A stretch of DNA of 64,000 nt from contig DASXYL010000055.1 of NCBI GenBank assembly GCA_036502575.1, forward strand, positions 10,842-74,841, read 5' to 3'. The notes under the pieces are model-generated. The model was not told the DNA's origin. It did not search any database and was given only the letters and a program-made list of their open reading frames with translations. Positions 23,810 to 32,013 of this stretch are shown here, piece by piece. A program made the translations under genes and the position numbers. Position 1 is the first letter of the stretch. The number at the start of each line of letters is the position of its first letter. This DNA is from DASXRA01 sp036502575. Lineage in GTDB: Bacteria; Actinomycetota; Actinomycetes; Mycobacteriales; Jatrophihabitantaceae.

Positions 23810-24571
23810 ATGCCCGAAGTCTTGTCCTACTCGCCCGGGACCCCGTCCTGGGTCGACCTGGGCACAACTGATCCCGCGGCGGCCCGCGACTTCTACGGCC
23901 TGCTGTTCGGCTGGCAGTTCGACACGAACGAGGAGTTCAGCTACACGACCGCGAGCCGCAAGGGCCGCAAGGTCGCCGGGATGGTCGCGCGCCCGATCGA
24001 CGAGCCGGCGTGGACGACGTACTTCGCGACGGACGCCGCGCAGAAGGTGACCGAACTCGTCGGCGCGAGCGGGGGCGCCGTACTGCTGGGCCCGATGCAG
24101 GTGGGACCGGAGGGCGCGCTCGTGGTGTGGCAGGACCCAACCGGCGCCGTGGCCGGGGCGTGGCAGGCCGAAGAGATGACCGGCGCCCAGCTGGTCAACG
24201 AGACCAGCGCGCTCGTCTGGACCGAGCTCAACACGCGTGACCTGGACGCAGCGGCGACGTTCTACTCGGCGATCCTGCCGGTGACCGCGCAGGACCTGAG
24301 CAAGGGCGACTTCCGGTACCAGACCCTGCAGGTGCAGGGCCGCGACGTGGCCGGCATGTGGCAGATGAGCGCGGACGTCCCGGCCGACGTGGCCCCGAAC
24401 TGGGCGGTCTATTTCGGCGTGGACGACACCGACCTCGTGGTGGCGGCGGCGACCCGGCTCGGCGCGACGCTCACGGCGCCCGCGAAGGACACGCCGTACG
24501 GACGTTTCGCTGGGTTCACCGACCCGCAAGGCGCCGCGTTCTACGTCATCAAGACGACACCCGACGAGTAG
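23810..24571 (+). CDS. Two-domain VOC family protein
   Basis: A 253-aa protein with tandem VOC modules: residues about 8-120 (SWVDLGTTDPAAARDFYGLL ... VVWQDPTGAVAGAWQ) and about 135-250 (LVWTELNTRDLDAAATFYSA ... FAGFTDPQGAAFYVIK). This layout matches actinobacterial 27-kDa hydrolase/glyoxalase-like proteins of unclear substrate. GAAGGAG site before ATG. Followed by a 22-bp-stem hairpin before the convergent lyase gene. Confidence 0.85.
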   Translation: MPEVLSYSPGTPSWVDLGTTDPAAARDFYGLLFGWQFDTNEEFSYTTASRKGRKVAGMVARPIDEPAWTTYFATDAAQKVTELVGASGGAVLLGPMQVGPEGALVVWQDPTGAVAGAWQAEEMTGAQLVNETSALVWTELNTRDLDAAATFYSAILPVTAQDLSKGDFRYQTLQVQGRDVAGMWQMSADVPADVAPNWAVYFGVDDTDLVVAAATRLGATLTAPAKDTPYGRFAGFTDPQGAAFYVIKTTPDE

Positions 24572-24578
24572 CCCCGCA

Positions 24579-24629
24579 CCGATCGGGCAACTTTCGGCCG
24601 TCTCAGGCGGCCGAAAGTTGCCCGATCGG
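24579..24629. terminator. 51-bp perfect palindrome (family II), bidirectional terminator
   Basis: 22-bp perfect arms, 24579-24600 and 24608-24629, loop TCTCAGG. The left arm starts CCGATCGGGCAACTTTCGGC. It fills the gap between the convergent VOC and HMG-CoA lyase genes. A diverged copy of the same length lies at 58051-58101. Confidence 0.7.
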
Positions 24630-24630
24630 G

Positions 24631-25557
24631 TCAGCAGACGGTGACGTCGAGCGGGGTCAGCCGGGTGCGCGGTCCGGCGCGCAGCACGTTGGACGGCAGC
24701 TCCTTGCCGACGGCCCGCTGCGCGAACGCCGCGACGTCGAGGAGCACCTCGACGTCGACGCCGGTGGCGATGCCCATGTCATCGAGCATGGCCACGACCT
24801 CTTCGGTGGCGATGTTGCCGGTCGCGCCCGGCGCGTAGGGGCAGCCGCCGAGGCCACCCACGCTGGCGTCGAAATTCGTGACGCCGAGCTGCAGGGCCGT
24901 GTACAGGTTGGCCAGGCCCGTGCCCCGCGTGTTGTGGAAGTGCAGCGCCAGTGATGTCTTCGGCATCGCCTCGCGGGTGCGAGTGACCAGCTCGGTCACC
25001 CGGGTCGGCGTCGCCATCCCGGTCGTGTCGCCGTAGGTCAGCGAGTCGGCGCCGTTGTCGACAGCCCGCCGGGCGACGTCCACCACGCGGGAGACCGGGA
25101 CGTCGCCCTCGTACGGGCAGCCCCAGGCCGTCGAGACGATGACCTCGAGCGTCCCGCCGGCGTCGTGCACCTGCTTGATGATGTCGGCGATATCGGCCAG
25201 CGAATCGTCCGTCGAACGGTTCACGTTCTTGCGGTTGTGCGTGTCCGACGCCGACACGACGACCTCGATGTCGGTGAACCCCGCGTCGATGGCCCGCGAG
25301 GCGCCGCGCGAGTTGGGCACCAGCGCCGAGTACGTCACGGCCGGGTTGCGCTCGATGCGCGCCCATACCTCGTCGGCATCAGCCATCTGCGGAATCGCCC
25401 GCGGATGAACGAACGACACCGCCTCGATGCGCGAGACCCCGGTACGCGAGAGCCCGTTGATCAGCTTGACCTTGGCGTCGGTCGGGATCGGATCCTCGTT
25501 CTGCAATCCGTCGCGAGGTCCGACCTCGCGCAGATTGATCGCTGCCGGAAGCGTCAT
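24631..25557 (-). CDS. Hydroxymethylglutaryl-CoA lyase
   Basis: A 308-aa TIM-barrel lyase of the DRE-TIM family. Seen: INLREVGPRDGLQNE (R and D metal/substrate residues), SALVPNSRGASRAIDAGF, AWGCPYEGDVP, LHFHNTRGTGLANLY and the catalytic-cysteine loop GGLGGCPYAPGATGNIATEE. It cleaves HMG-CoA to acetyl-CoA and acetoacetate, the last step of leucine breakdown. ATG 25557 has GATAAT 6 nt upstream, a leaderless arrangement. It is not in the accD2/acyl-CoA dehydrogenase operon at 44.8 kb but fits that pathway. Confidence 0.9.
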   Translation of the reverse strand: MTLPAAINLREVGPRDGLQNEDPIPTDAKVKLINGLSRTGVSRIEAVSFVHPRAIPQMADADEVWARIERNPAVTYSALVPNSRGASRAIDAGFTDIEVVVSASDTHNRKNVNRSTDDSLADIADIIKQVHDAGGTLEVIVSTAWGCPYEGDVPVSRVVDVARRAVDNGADSLTYGDTTGMATPTRVTELVTRTREAMPKTSLALHFHNTRGTGLANLYTALQLGVTNFDASVGGLGGCPYAPGATGNIATEEVVAMLDDMGIATGVDVEVLLDVAAFAQRAVGKELPSNVLRAGPRTRLTPLDVTVC

Positions 25558-25742
25558 GCTGCCATTATCCGCCGGATTCGGATCGCGGTCTCGCCCCACT
25601 CGCAAGCTCGGGGGCAATCCCGGATCCGAGCCTTCGCTTCGCTCGGCCCGCGCCGCGGCCGGCGGGCTCTTCGCGCAAGCGCTCATCGCGTTCGGGGTTG
25701 CGTTCCTCCGGTCGCCTCGCGCTCCACCTTCGGCGGATAAAG
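25558..25742. repeat. Non-coding spacer with a dispersed extragenic element
   Basis: The 185-bp gap holds GGCGGGCTCTTCGCGC at 25661-25676 followed by AAGCGCTCATCGC to 25689. The same 29-nt string, with one mismatch, occurs inverted at 57220-57248, and a degraded copy at about 43157-43187. Read on the minus strand it gives the false ORF start MSACAKSPP. No gene seen. Confidence 0.55.
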
Positions 25743-26321
25743 TCAGTACTGCTGGGGAGGCTGGCCCTGCTGCGGGTACTGCTGCTGGCCGTAGGCCGGG
25801 TTGTTGCCGCCGTAGGCCTCGCGGGCGCGCCGGTCGTGGTCCTCTTCGATGAGATGGTTGAGCGTCTGCTGCTGCTTCGCCGAGTTCGGCACGTCGACGA
25901 GCGTCTCCTGGCCTTGCTCACCCGCCGACTCGATGGTGAGCGTGCCGGCCCGGACGATGCGATCCCACAGCGTCTGGGTGAACGCCACATCGTTGATGCG
26001 CTGCAACGCGATATCGCGGCCGGTATGGGTGAACACTCCGCGCCGGATCAGCACCCGGTGCGAGGTGAAGACGTAGTGCGACGTCCGCCAGCGAATAACC
26101 GGCCCGCCGGTGAGCCAGCTCAGGAGCACGATCGCCACCACCACGATCGCGATCAGCAACGGCCCGTGCGATCCGCCGTCGGGCAGGAACGCGATGCCCG
26201 CTCCGGCTGCCGCACAGATCACGATGAACCAGAAGATGCCGGGCACGAGCGTGATCCAGTGGGGGTGCAGGTGCTCGATCACCTGCTCGTCCTCGGCGAG
26301 GATCTTCTCCGGGAAAGCCAC
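25743..26321 (-). CDS. PH-domain (bPH2) membrane protein
   Basis: A 192-aa protein. Two membrane helices near residues 25-45 (WITLVPGIFWFIVICAAAGA) and 53-70 (LLIAIVVVAIVLLSWL), then a bacterial PH domain: YVFTSHRVLIRRGVFTHTGR, DIALQRINDVAFTQTLWDRI, GTLTIESAGEQGQETLVDVP, and a Gln/Pro-rich tail. In M. tuberculosis the homologous gene sits beside birA and accD5 as here (Rv3278c). GTG 26321 has GGAGG 6 nt upstream. Role unknown. Confidence 0.85.
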   Translation of the reverse strand: MAFPEKILAEDEQVIEHLHPHWITLVPGIFWFIVICAAAGAGIAFLPDGGSHGPLLIAIVVVAIVLLSWLTGGPVIRWRTSHYVFTSHRVLIRRGVFTHTGRDIALQRINDVAFTQTLWDRIVRAGTLTIESAGEQGQETLVDVPNSAKQQQTLNHLIEEDHDRRAREAYGGNNPAYGQQQYPQQGQPPQQY

Positions 26322-26353
26322 CGTAAGCCTCCGTACGCGTGTGGCCCCAAACC

Positions 26354-27178
26354 CTAGCTGCTCGCCGGCCTGATGTGCTCGATATCCCCGGCCGCCACGA
26401 CGTGTTCTGCCCCATCGGCCGTGATCCGCAGCCGGCCCTCGGCGTCGATCCCCGTGGCAACACCGCTGAACGAGCCGCCATCCGCCGTCGAGACGGACAC
26501 GTTCTGCTCCAGAGTGGCGCATCGATCGTGGTAGTCGGTGGCCAGTCCGCACGCCCAGGCGTCACCGCGGGTGTCGCGCCAGCGGGTGTACTGCCGCCCG
26601 AGCTGGACCAGCATCGAGGCGAGCAGCGCGCCTCGATCAACCGCTGCGCCTTCGGTGGCGAGGGAACCCGCGGTGGGAACGGGCAGCTCGTCCGCGGTCG
26701 TCGACACGTTCAGCCCGATGCCGATGACGGCCGTGTCGCCGGACACCTGGACGAGGATGCCCGCGGCCTTGTGCTGTTCGCCGCCGATCAGCAGATCGTT
26801 CGGCCACTTCAGCGCGGCATCGACACCGGTTGCGGCGACCGCGTCGCACACCGCCACTCCGGCCAGTAGCGGCAGCCAGCCCCAGGTCGCGACCGGAGTG
26901 CCGGGACGCACAAGCGCGGAGAACGTGAGCCCGGACCGTGGCGGGGACGTCCAGGTGCGGTCGAGCCGCCCGCGTCCGGCGTTCTGGTGCTCGGCGACCA
27001 GGACGGTGCCGTCGGCGGCCTCCCCGGCGTCGGACAGCAGATCGGCGTTGGTGGAGTCGGTCTCGTCGACGACGGTCAGTCTCGTCCACGGCGGCTCGAG
27101 GCCGGCCCGCAGCGCGCCGGCGTCCAGTGGGGCACGGTTCACTCGGTAAGCGTATGGGGCGAGATCGGTCACGCTCAT
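26354..27178 (-). CDS. birA: Biotin--[acetyl-CoA-carboxylase] ligase
   Basis: A 274-aa ligase without an N-terminal HTH. Seen: VDETDSTNADLLSDAGEA, biotinyl-AMP loop AEHQNAGRGRLDRTWTSP, ALKWPNDLLIGGEQHKAAGI, IGIGLNVST, and a C-terminal SH3-like part SFSGVATGIDAEGRL. It activates biotin with ATP and transfers it to the carboxylase lysine, probably Lys547 of the alpha chain at 50.4 kb. It is divergent from accD with a 38-bp gap. ATG 27178 chosen to keep the family N-terminus. Confidence 0.92.
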   Translation of the reverse strand: MSVTDLAPYAYRVNRAPLDAGALRAGLEPPWTRLTVVDETDSTNADLLSDAGEAADGTVLVAEHQNAGRGRLDRTWTSPPRSGLTFSALVRPGTPVATWGWLPLLAGVAVCDAVAATGVDAALKWPNDLLIGGEQHKAAGILVQVSGDTAVIGIGLNVSTTADELPVPTAGSLATEGAAVDRGALLASMLVQLGRQYTRWRDTRGDAWACGLATDYHDRCATLEQNVSVSTADGGSFSGVATGIDAEGRLRITADGAEHVVAAGDIEHIRPASS

Positions 27179-27202
27179 CGGCGGCCTTAACACCGTGCGC
27201 AC

Positions 27203-27208
27203 TATCGT
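27203..27208 (+). promoter_or_regulatory. -10 box of a leaderless promoter (accD5-like gene)
   Basis: TATCGT ends 8 nt before ATG 27217; there is no Shine-Dalgarno in the 38-bp divergent gap. Confidence 0.5.
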
Positions 27209-27216
27209 TGGCAGCC

Positions 27217-28809
27217 ATGGCCGCTCCACCGCTCCCGCAGTCTCCCGACCCGCACACCACCGCGGGCAAGCTCGCTGACCTCGAACGGCGCTACGACGAG
27301 GCCGTCCACGCCGGTTCGGCCCGGGCGGTGGAGAAGCAGCACGCCCGCGGCAAGAAGACGGCCCGCGAGCGTATCGACGTGCTGCTCGACGAGGGCTCGT
27401 TCATCGAGCTCGACGAGTTCGCCCGCCACCGTTCGACGACGTTCGGCATGGACAGCAACCGGCCCTTCGGTGACGGCGTCGTCACCGGCTACGGCACGGT
27501 GGACGGCCGGCCGGTGTGCGTGTTCAGCCAGGACGTCACGGTGTTCGGCGGCAGCCTCGGCGAGGTGTACGGCGAGAAGATCGTCAAGGTCCTCGACTTC
27601 GCGATGAAGAACGGCTGCCCGGTCATCGGCATCAACGAGGGCGGCGGGGCGCGCATTCAGGAAGGCGTCGTCAGCCTCGGGCTGTACGGCGAGATCTTCT
27701 ACCGCAACGTGCAGGCGTCGGGGGTGATCCCGCAGATCTCGCTGATCATGGGCGCGGCGGCCGGCGGGCACGTCTACTCCCCGGCGCTCACCGACTTCGT
27801 GGTGATGGTCGACCAGACGTCGCAGATGTTCATCACCGGCCCGGACGTCGTCAAGACCGTGACCGGCGAGGACGTCACGTTGGAGGAGCTGGGCGGCGCC
27901 CGCACGCACAACACGACGAGCGGCAACGCGCACTACCTCGGCCAGGACGAGGACGACGCGATCAACTACGTCAAGGCGCTGCTGTCCTACCTGCCGAGCA
28001 ACAACCTGGATCCGGCGCCGGTGTATGACGTCGAGGCCGATGCTGATCTGTCAGTTGCGGACGTCTTCCTCGACACGATCATCCCGGACTCGGCCAACCA
28101 GCCCTACGACATGCACCAGGTCATCGAGCATCTGCTCGACGACGGCGAGTTCCTCGAGGTGCACGCCCTGTTCGCGCCGAACATCGTCGTCGGCTTCGGG
28201 CGCATCGAGGGCCAGCCGGTGGGCATCGTCGGCAACCAGCCGATGCACTACGCAGGCTGCCTGGACATCGACGCGTCGGAGAAGGCGGCTCGCTTCGTCC
28301 GCACTTGCGACGCGTTCAACATCCCGATCATCACGTTCGTCGACGTACCCGGGTTCCTGCCCGGCGTCGACCAGGAGCACAACGGCATCATCCGCCGGGG
28401 CGCCAAGCTGATCTACGCCTACGCCGAGGCGACGGTTCCCAAGATCACGATCGTGACGCGCAAGGCGTTCGGCGGGGCGTACGACGTCATGGGCTCCAAG
28501 CACCTCGGCGCGGACGTCAACATCGCCTGGCCCACCGCGCAGATCGCCGTGATGGGCGCCCAGGGCGCGGCGAACATCCTGTATCGGCGCGAGCTCGCGG
28601 CCGCGTCGGATCCGGATGCGCTGCGCGCGGAGCTGGTGGTCGACTACGAGGACACGCTGGTCAACCCGTACATCGCCGCCGAGCGCGGCTACATCGACTC
28701 GGTGATCCCGCCGTCGCATACCCGCTCGTTCGTGATCCGGTCGCTGCGGATGCTGCGCAACAAGCGCGAATCGCTGCCGCCGAAGAAGCACGGCAACATT
28801 CCACTGTGA
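27217..28809 (+). CDS. accD5: Acyl-CoA carboxylase beta subunit (propionyl-CoA carboxylase type)
   Basis: A 530-aa carboxyltransferase. Seen: N-terminal GKLADLERRYDEAVHAGSAR, ERIDVLLDEGSFIELDEFAR, first oxyanion hole NEGGGARIQEGVVSLGLYGE, second oxyanion hole region DVPGFLPGVDQEHNGIIRRG, and AFGGAYDVMGSKHLGADVNI. The VPGFLPG..QE.NGIIR.GAK pattern and the birA-accD-accE context match AccD5 of mycobacteria, which forms propionyl-CoA carboxylase with a biotinylated alpha chain. Makes (2S)-methylmalonyl-CoA for branched or methyl-branched lipid synthesis or propionate use. Confidence 0.92.
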   Translation: MAAPPLPQSPDPHTTAGKLADLERRYDEAVHAGSARAVEKQHARGKKTARERIDVLLDEGSFIELDEFARHRSTTFGMDSNRPFGDGVVTGYGTVDGRPVCVFSQDVTVFGGSLGEVYGEKIVKVLDFAMKNGCPVIGINEGGGARIQEGVVSLGLYGEIFYRNVQASGVIPQISLIMGAAAGGHVYSPALTDFVVMVDQTSQMFITGPDVVKTVTGEDVTLEELGGARTHNTTSGNAHYLGQDEDDAINYVKALLSYLPSNNLDPAPVYDVEADADLSVADVFLDTIIPDSANQPYDMHQVIEHLLDDGEFLEVHALFAPNIVVGFGRIEGQPVGIVGNQPMHYAGCLDIDASEKAARFVRTCDAFNIPIITFVDVPGFLPGVDQEHNGIIRRGAKLIYAYAEATVPKITIVTRKAFGGAYDVMGSKHLGADVNIAWPTAQIAVMGAQGAANILYRRELAAASDPDALRAELVVDYEDTLVNPYIAAERGYIDSVIPPSHTRSFVIRSLRMLRNKRESLPPKKHGNIPL

Positions 28810-28840
28810 TCACCGCTCGCGCGAAGGACCGAGGTGCACT

Positions 28841-29038
28841 GTGACGCGGCATCTGCGCATCGTCCGGGGCGAACCCACGCCCGAGGAGCTGGCCGCGCTC
28901 ACCGCGATCGTCAGCGCCGTCGGCGAAACCGAGGGACCGGCCGCTCAGCCGGTCCGGGGCCGGTGGAACGACCCGTCCCACGCGCACCGCCGCTACTGGC
29001 CGACCGGGCCTGGAGGCTGGCGCGCCGCCGCCCGTTGA
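28841..29038 (+). CDS. accE: Acyl-CoA carboxylase epsilon subunit
   Basis: A 65-aa protein. Seen: HLRIVRGEPTPEELAALTAI, the conserved epsilon core, then a Pro/Arg-rich tail with RRYWPTGPGGWRAAA. Epsilon subunits are small partners that stabilise and activate actinobacterial AccA-AccD complexes. It follows accD by 31 bp on the same strand, with GACCGAGGTG before GTG. A 46-bp palindrome lies just after its stop. Confidence 0.88.
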   Translation: MTRHLRIVRGEPTPEELAALTAIVSAVGETEGPAAQPVRGRWNDPSHAHRRYWPTGPGGWRAAAR

Positions 29039-29053
29039 CCCCCGATCCGATGC

Positions 29054-29099
29054 GGTTTTGGTCACCCGCCGTCGAATAGACGGCTGGGTGACCAAAACC
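29054..29099. terminator. Family I palindrome, copy 1 (46 bp)
   Basis: Arms GGTTTTGGTCACC and GGTGACCAAAACC enclose a 20-bp centre that is itself nearly palindromic (GCCGTC...GACGGC). It sits 15 bp after accE and before the convergent collagen-like gene end. Confidence 0.65.
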
Positions 29100-29107
29100 G
29101 ACGAGCG

Positions 29108-29842
29108 CTACTCGTGCAGGGTGCCCACCTTCGTGGCCACGATCGTCGCGTCACGTACCGATAGCCCGGGGCCATTGCAGCGCACCGAGACGGTCGCGCC
29201 CACGTTGTTGAGGCTCTCCAGCAGCGTCACCGAGGTCTGATCCAGGTGCCCGGAGTCCAGCGCCATGAACCCGCTGCGTCCGCCCCGGAACGGCTGGATG
29301 TGGCACAGTCCCGTCCCGCCCGGAAAGTGAGTCACCCCATCGGAGACGATGGCGTTGTCGAGATTGACTACCGCCTGGATGACCCAATTGCCGGGCGGAA
29401 CGCTCATCGACACGATCGTCTGCTCCGGCGCAGACAGGTACATCGGCACCGCGGTGGCGTCGGCGAGGTAAGCGTCGCTGACCCCGGGCGGGCCGGCCGG
29501 GCCCTGTGGCCCGGTCTCCCCCGGTGCGCCCGTCGGGCCGACCGGGCCGTTCGTTCCGTTCGTTCCAGACGGGCCGGCCGGACCGGACGGTCCGGGTGCA
29601 CCGGCGGGCCCCTGCGGGCCGGTCTGGTTCCAGGTGATGGCCGTCTCCCCGGCCAAGCACCGTCCGTTGTGGGCGGTGTCGATGACGCGCAGCGAGCCGA
29701 ACAGTTTGTTGTAGCAGCCGTGGATCACGCCGGCCGAATCCGGAACCGCCGCGTAGGCGACGGCCCCGGCGACAGCGAGCGCCGCGACGCCTGCACCGAC
29801 GAGTACTGCCACCCGACGGGTGGGCCGAGTCATGATCTTCAT
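29108..29842 (-). CDS. Secreted collagen-like repeat protein
   Basis: A 244-aa exported protein. Signal/anchor segment VAVLVGAGVAALAVAGAVAY near residues 10-30. Residues about 75-120 are about 15 uninterrupted Gly-X-Y triplets such as GPQGPAGAPGPSG and GETGPQGPAGPPG. The part before (GVIHGCYNKLFGSLRVIDTA) is a common actinobacterial DUF with a Cys pair; the part after is a compact beta-rich C-terminal domain. Such proteins form trimers on the cell surface. ATG 29842 has GAGAGG upstream; ATG 29833 is an alternative. Confidence 0.8.
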   Translation of the reverse strand: MKIMTRPTRRVAVLVGAGVAALAVAGAVAYAAVPDSAGVIHGCYNKLFGSLRVIDTAHNGRCLAGETAITWNQTGPQGPAGAPGPSGPAGPSGTNGTNGPVGPTGAPGETGPQGPAGPPGVSDAYLADATAVPMYLSAPEQTIVSMSVPPGNWVIQAVVNLDNAIVSDGVTHFPGGTGLCHIQPFRGGRSGFMALDSGHLDQTSVTLLESLNNVGATVSVRCNGPGLSVRDATIVATKVGTLHE

Positions 29843-29923
29843 GGGTTGCCTCTCTTCAGGATGGTCGAAGAGAGCGTCGCGCCACCGGCGGGCCGGTTGA
29901 CATTTCTTGACAGGACTGGACAC

Positions 29924-29968
29924 GGTTTGGCCGCCCAGGCGTCCTATAGACGCCTGGGCGGCCAAACC
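29924..29968. terminator. Family I-like palindrome, copy 5 (45 bp, diverged)
   Basis: Arms GGTTTGGCCGCCC and GGGCGGCCAAACC, centre with CTATAGACG. It shares the CTAT..GAC centre with the 46-bp copies but differs in the arms. It lies just after the MFS gene on its coding strand. Confidence 0.6.
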
Positions 29969-29980
29969 GATCGAGGGGGG

Positions 29981-31486
29981 TTAGGCAGCCTCGCTGAAGG
30001 CCTCCTGCGTCTCCACCACGACGGCCCGGCGCGGGATCAGCCGCACGGCCGTGATCAGCAGGCCGACTACCGACACGCCCACCACCACCGTGAGCGCCGT
30101 CGTCATGTGTGGCAGCAGCTGGTGGCTGTGCGTCGCACCGGTCCCGCCGTTGCCGACGATCGCGGAGACGATCGCCAGGACGACGGCGCCACCGACCTGG
30201 AGGCTGGTGTTGACCAGGCCGGACGCCAGGCCCTGCTCGTGATCGGCCACGCCGGCCGTCGCCTGAGCGTTCACCGCCGGGAAGCACAACGCGAACCCGA
30301 CGCCGAGCAGCAGCATGGTCGGAAGCAGAAAGTTCACGTACGACATCGACGGATCGACCCGCAGGAACAACGCGTAGCCGGCGACGAACGCGAGCAGGCC
30401 CAGACCGATCAACACCGTGGTGCTGACCCGTTCCAGCAAGATGCCGATCCGGGACGCGCTGGCCACCACGAGCAGGCCCGCCGGCAGGAAGGCCATGGCC
30501 ATGCCGATCGGCGACCAGCCGAGCGAGTTCTGCACGTAGAGCGTCACCATGAACTGGAACGCCACGTACCCTCCGAACATCACGGCCGCCGACGCGTTGG
30601 CGTGCAGCAGCGACGCCGACCGCAGGATGCCCAACCGCACGAGCGGGTGCGGGTGCCGCCGTTCGACCAGTACGAACGCCGCCATGAGTGCAACGCTGAG
30701 CGCGATCAGACCGATAGTGGTGGCGCTACCCCAGCCGCGCTGCGGTGCCTCGACCACGGCGTAGACCAGGACGAGAAGGGACGACGTGCTGGTGAACGCT
30801 CCGGCGAGGTCAAGGTGCGCCAGACGAACCGGCTCGCGGGTCAGGCGCGGGATCACACGGAAACCGACGAGCACCAGGGCGATGGCCACCGGGCCAGGCA
30901 GCAGGAAGGTCAGCCGCCAGCCGATCTCGGTGAGCAGGCCGCCGAAGACAAGCCCGAGCGAGAAGCCGCTCGCGCCGCACATCGTGTAGTACGAGAGCGC
31001 CCGGTTGCGCGCCGGGCCCTCGGCGAAGGTCGTCGTGATGATCGACAGGCCGGCCGGAACCGTGAAGCCCGCCGACGCGCCCTTGAGGAATCGCAGGGCG
31101 ACGAGTGCGAAGTCGTTACTCAGCACCGAGCTCACGACCGAGGCGATACCGAACACGGCCACCGCGCTCAGGAATACCTGGCGCCGGCCGAGCAGGTCCG
31201 CCGCGCGGCCACCGAGCAGCAGGAAGCCGCCGTAGCCCAGCACGTAGCCGCTGACGATCCACTGCAACGAGCTGGAGGACATGTGCAGGTCTGAGCCGAT
31301 GGACGGCAGGGCCACGCCGACCATGGAGATGTCGAGGCCGTCGAGGAACAGGGCCCCGCACAGGACAACGAGGAGAAACCAGGTCGTGGGGGTCCACGCC
31401 AGATCGCGGATCACCGAGGGTGCACTAGTTGCGGACGATGGAGAGACAGGTGTGGACGGCTTTGCGTCCACGTCGAGCGATGCCAT
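29981..31486 (-). CDS. MFS drug-efflux transporter, DHA2 (EmrB/QacA) family
   Basis: A 501-aa protein with about 14 hydrophobic segments. Seen: TWFLLVVLCGALFLDGLDIS (helix 1 with the conserved LD.T/S.V.VALP sequence, here DISMVGVALPSIG), then SLQWIVSGYVLGYGGFLLLG and GGRAADLLGRRQVFL, the loop 2-3 motif A. Exports lipophilic drugs in exchange for H+. It is divergent from the MarR gene. Start ATG 31486 has TAGACT 6 nt upstream, so it may be leaderless. Confidence 0.88.
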   Translation of the reverse strand: MASLDVDAKPSTPVSPSSATSAPSVIRDLAWTPTTWFLLVVLCGALFLDGLDISMVGVALPSIGSDLHMSSSSLQWIVSGYVLGYGGFLLLGGRAADLLGRRQVFLSAVAVFGIASVVSSVLSNDFALVALRFLKGASAGFTVPAGLSIITTTFAEGPARNRALSYYTMCGASGFSLGLVFGGLLTEIGWRLTFLLPGPVAIALVLVGFRVIPRLTREPVRLAHLDLAGAFTSTSSLLVLVYAVVEAPQRGWGSATTIGLIALSVALMAAFVLVERRHPHPLVRLGILRSASLLHANASAAVMFGGYVAFQFMVTLYVQNSLGWSPIGMAMAFLPAGLLVVASASRIGILLERVSTTVLIGLGLLAFVAGYALFLRVDPSMSYVNFLLPTMLLLGVGFALCFPAVNAQATAGVADHEQGLASGLVNTSLQVGGAVVLAIVSAIVGNGGTGATHSHQLLPHMTTALTVVVGVSVVGLLITAVRLIPRRAVVVETQEAFSEAA

Positions 31487-31492
31487 GCGGGT

Positions 31493-31524
31493 AGTCTATG
31501 CACATGCATAGGATGTGTGCACAT
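31493..31524. promoter_or_regulatory. MarR operator candidates and MFS -10 box
   Basis: Perfect palindrome TATGCA-CA-TGCATA (31497-31510) and a second one ATGTG-TG-CACAT (31513-31524) fill the 84-bp divergent gap. The MFS -10 (TAGACT on the minus strand, 31498-31493) touches the first palindrome. Binding by the MarR protein would block the pump promoter. Confidence 0.55.
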
Positions 31525-31558
31525 TAATTTCTCATGCATTTTATGTTTCCGCATGTGG

Positions 31559-31564
31559 TAGCAT
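31559..31564 (+). promoter_or_regulatory. -10 box of a leaderless promoter (marR)
   Basis: TAGCAT ends 6 nt before ATG 31571. Confidence 0.5.
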
Positions 31565-31570
31565 GCCGTC

Positions 31571-31963
31571 ATGTCGCGGACTAGCGATGACGAGCTCGCA
31601 GCGGCCTGGCACGAGCTCATGGGTCGATACCACCAGGCGATCTGCACGCTCGACCGTGAACTGCTGTCCCAGCATCACATATCGGCCAGCGACTTCGAGG
31701 TGCTGCAGCAGCTACACCTGGCGCCCAACCACACGATGCGGATGCACGAACTCGGCGACCACGTGCACCTGTCCCAGAGCGCGCTGTCGCGGCTGATCGC
31801 CCGGCTCGAGCGGGACGGGCTCGTCGAACGGTGCATGTGCCCCGACGACCGCCGCTCGGTCATGACGTCGATCACCGTCGAGGGCATCGAGCGCTACCGC
31901 GCCGCCCGGCCGACCCAGCGGGCGATCCTGCGCGAACAAGCCGTCGCCGCCGGCGCTCGCTGA
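31571..31963 (+). CDS. MarR-family regulator
   Basis: A 130-aa winged helix protein. Seen: ISASDFEVLQQLHLAPNHTM, RMHELGDHVHLSQSALSRLI (HTH), ARLERDGLVERCMCPDDRRS (wing with the DDRR signature). It is shorter than typical MarR proteins (about 140-150), the C-terminal helix being trimmed. Divergent from the DHA2 exporter, which it likely represses. Ends 3 bp before a family I palindrome. Confidence 0.88.
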   Translation: MSRTSDDELAAAWHELMGRYHQAICTLDRELLSQHHISASDFEVLQQLHLAPNHTMRMHELGDHVHLSQSALSRLIARLERDGLVERCMCPDDRRSVMTSITVEGIERYRAARPTQRAILREQAVAAGAR

Positions 31964-31966
31964 CTC

Positions 31967-32012
31967 GGTTTTGGTCACCAGGCCGGCTATGTGACGGCCG
32001 GTGACCAAAACC
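31967..32012. terminator. Family I palindrome, copy 2 (46 bp)
   Basis: Arms GGTTTTGGTCACC and GGTGACCAAAACC, centre GGCCGGCTATGTGACGGCC. Between convergent marR and the GH35 gene, where it could end transcription from both sides. Confidence 0.65.
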
Positions 32013-32013
32013 G

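Noticed and set aside
29566..29620. Gly-rich DNA repeat resembling a tandem repeat array
   Set aside because: It is the Gly-X-Y codon pattern of the collagen-like gene, not an independent repeat or CRISPR.
29246..31294. 682-codon open frame on the plus strand opposite the MFS gene
   Set aside because: His/Arg/Gln/Glu-rich repeats of antisense coding composition; the minus strand holds a 14-helix transporter with good signatures.
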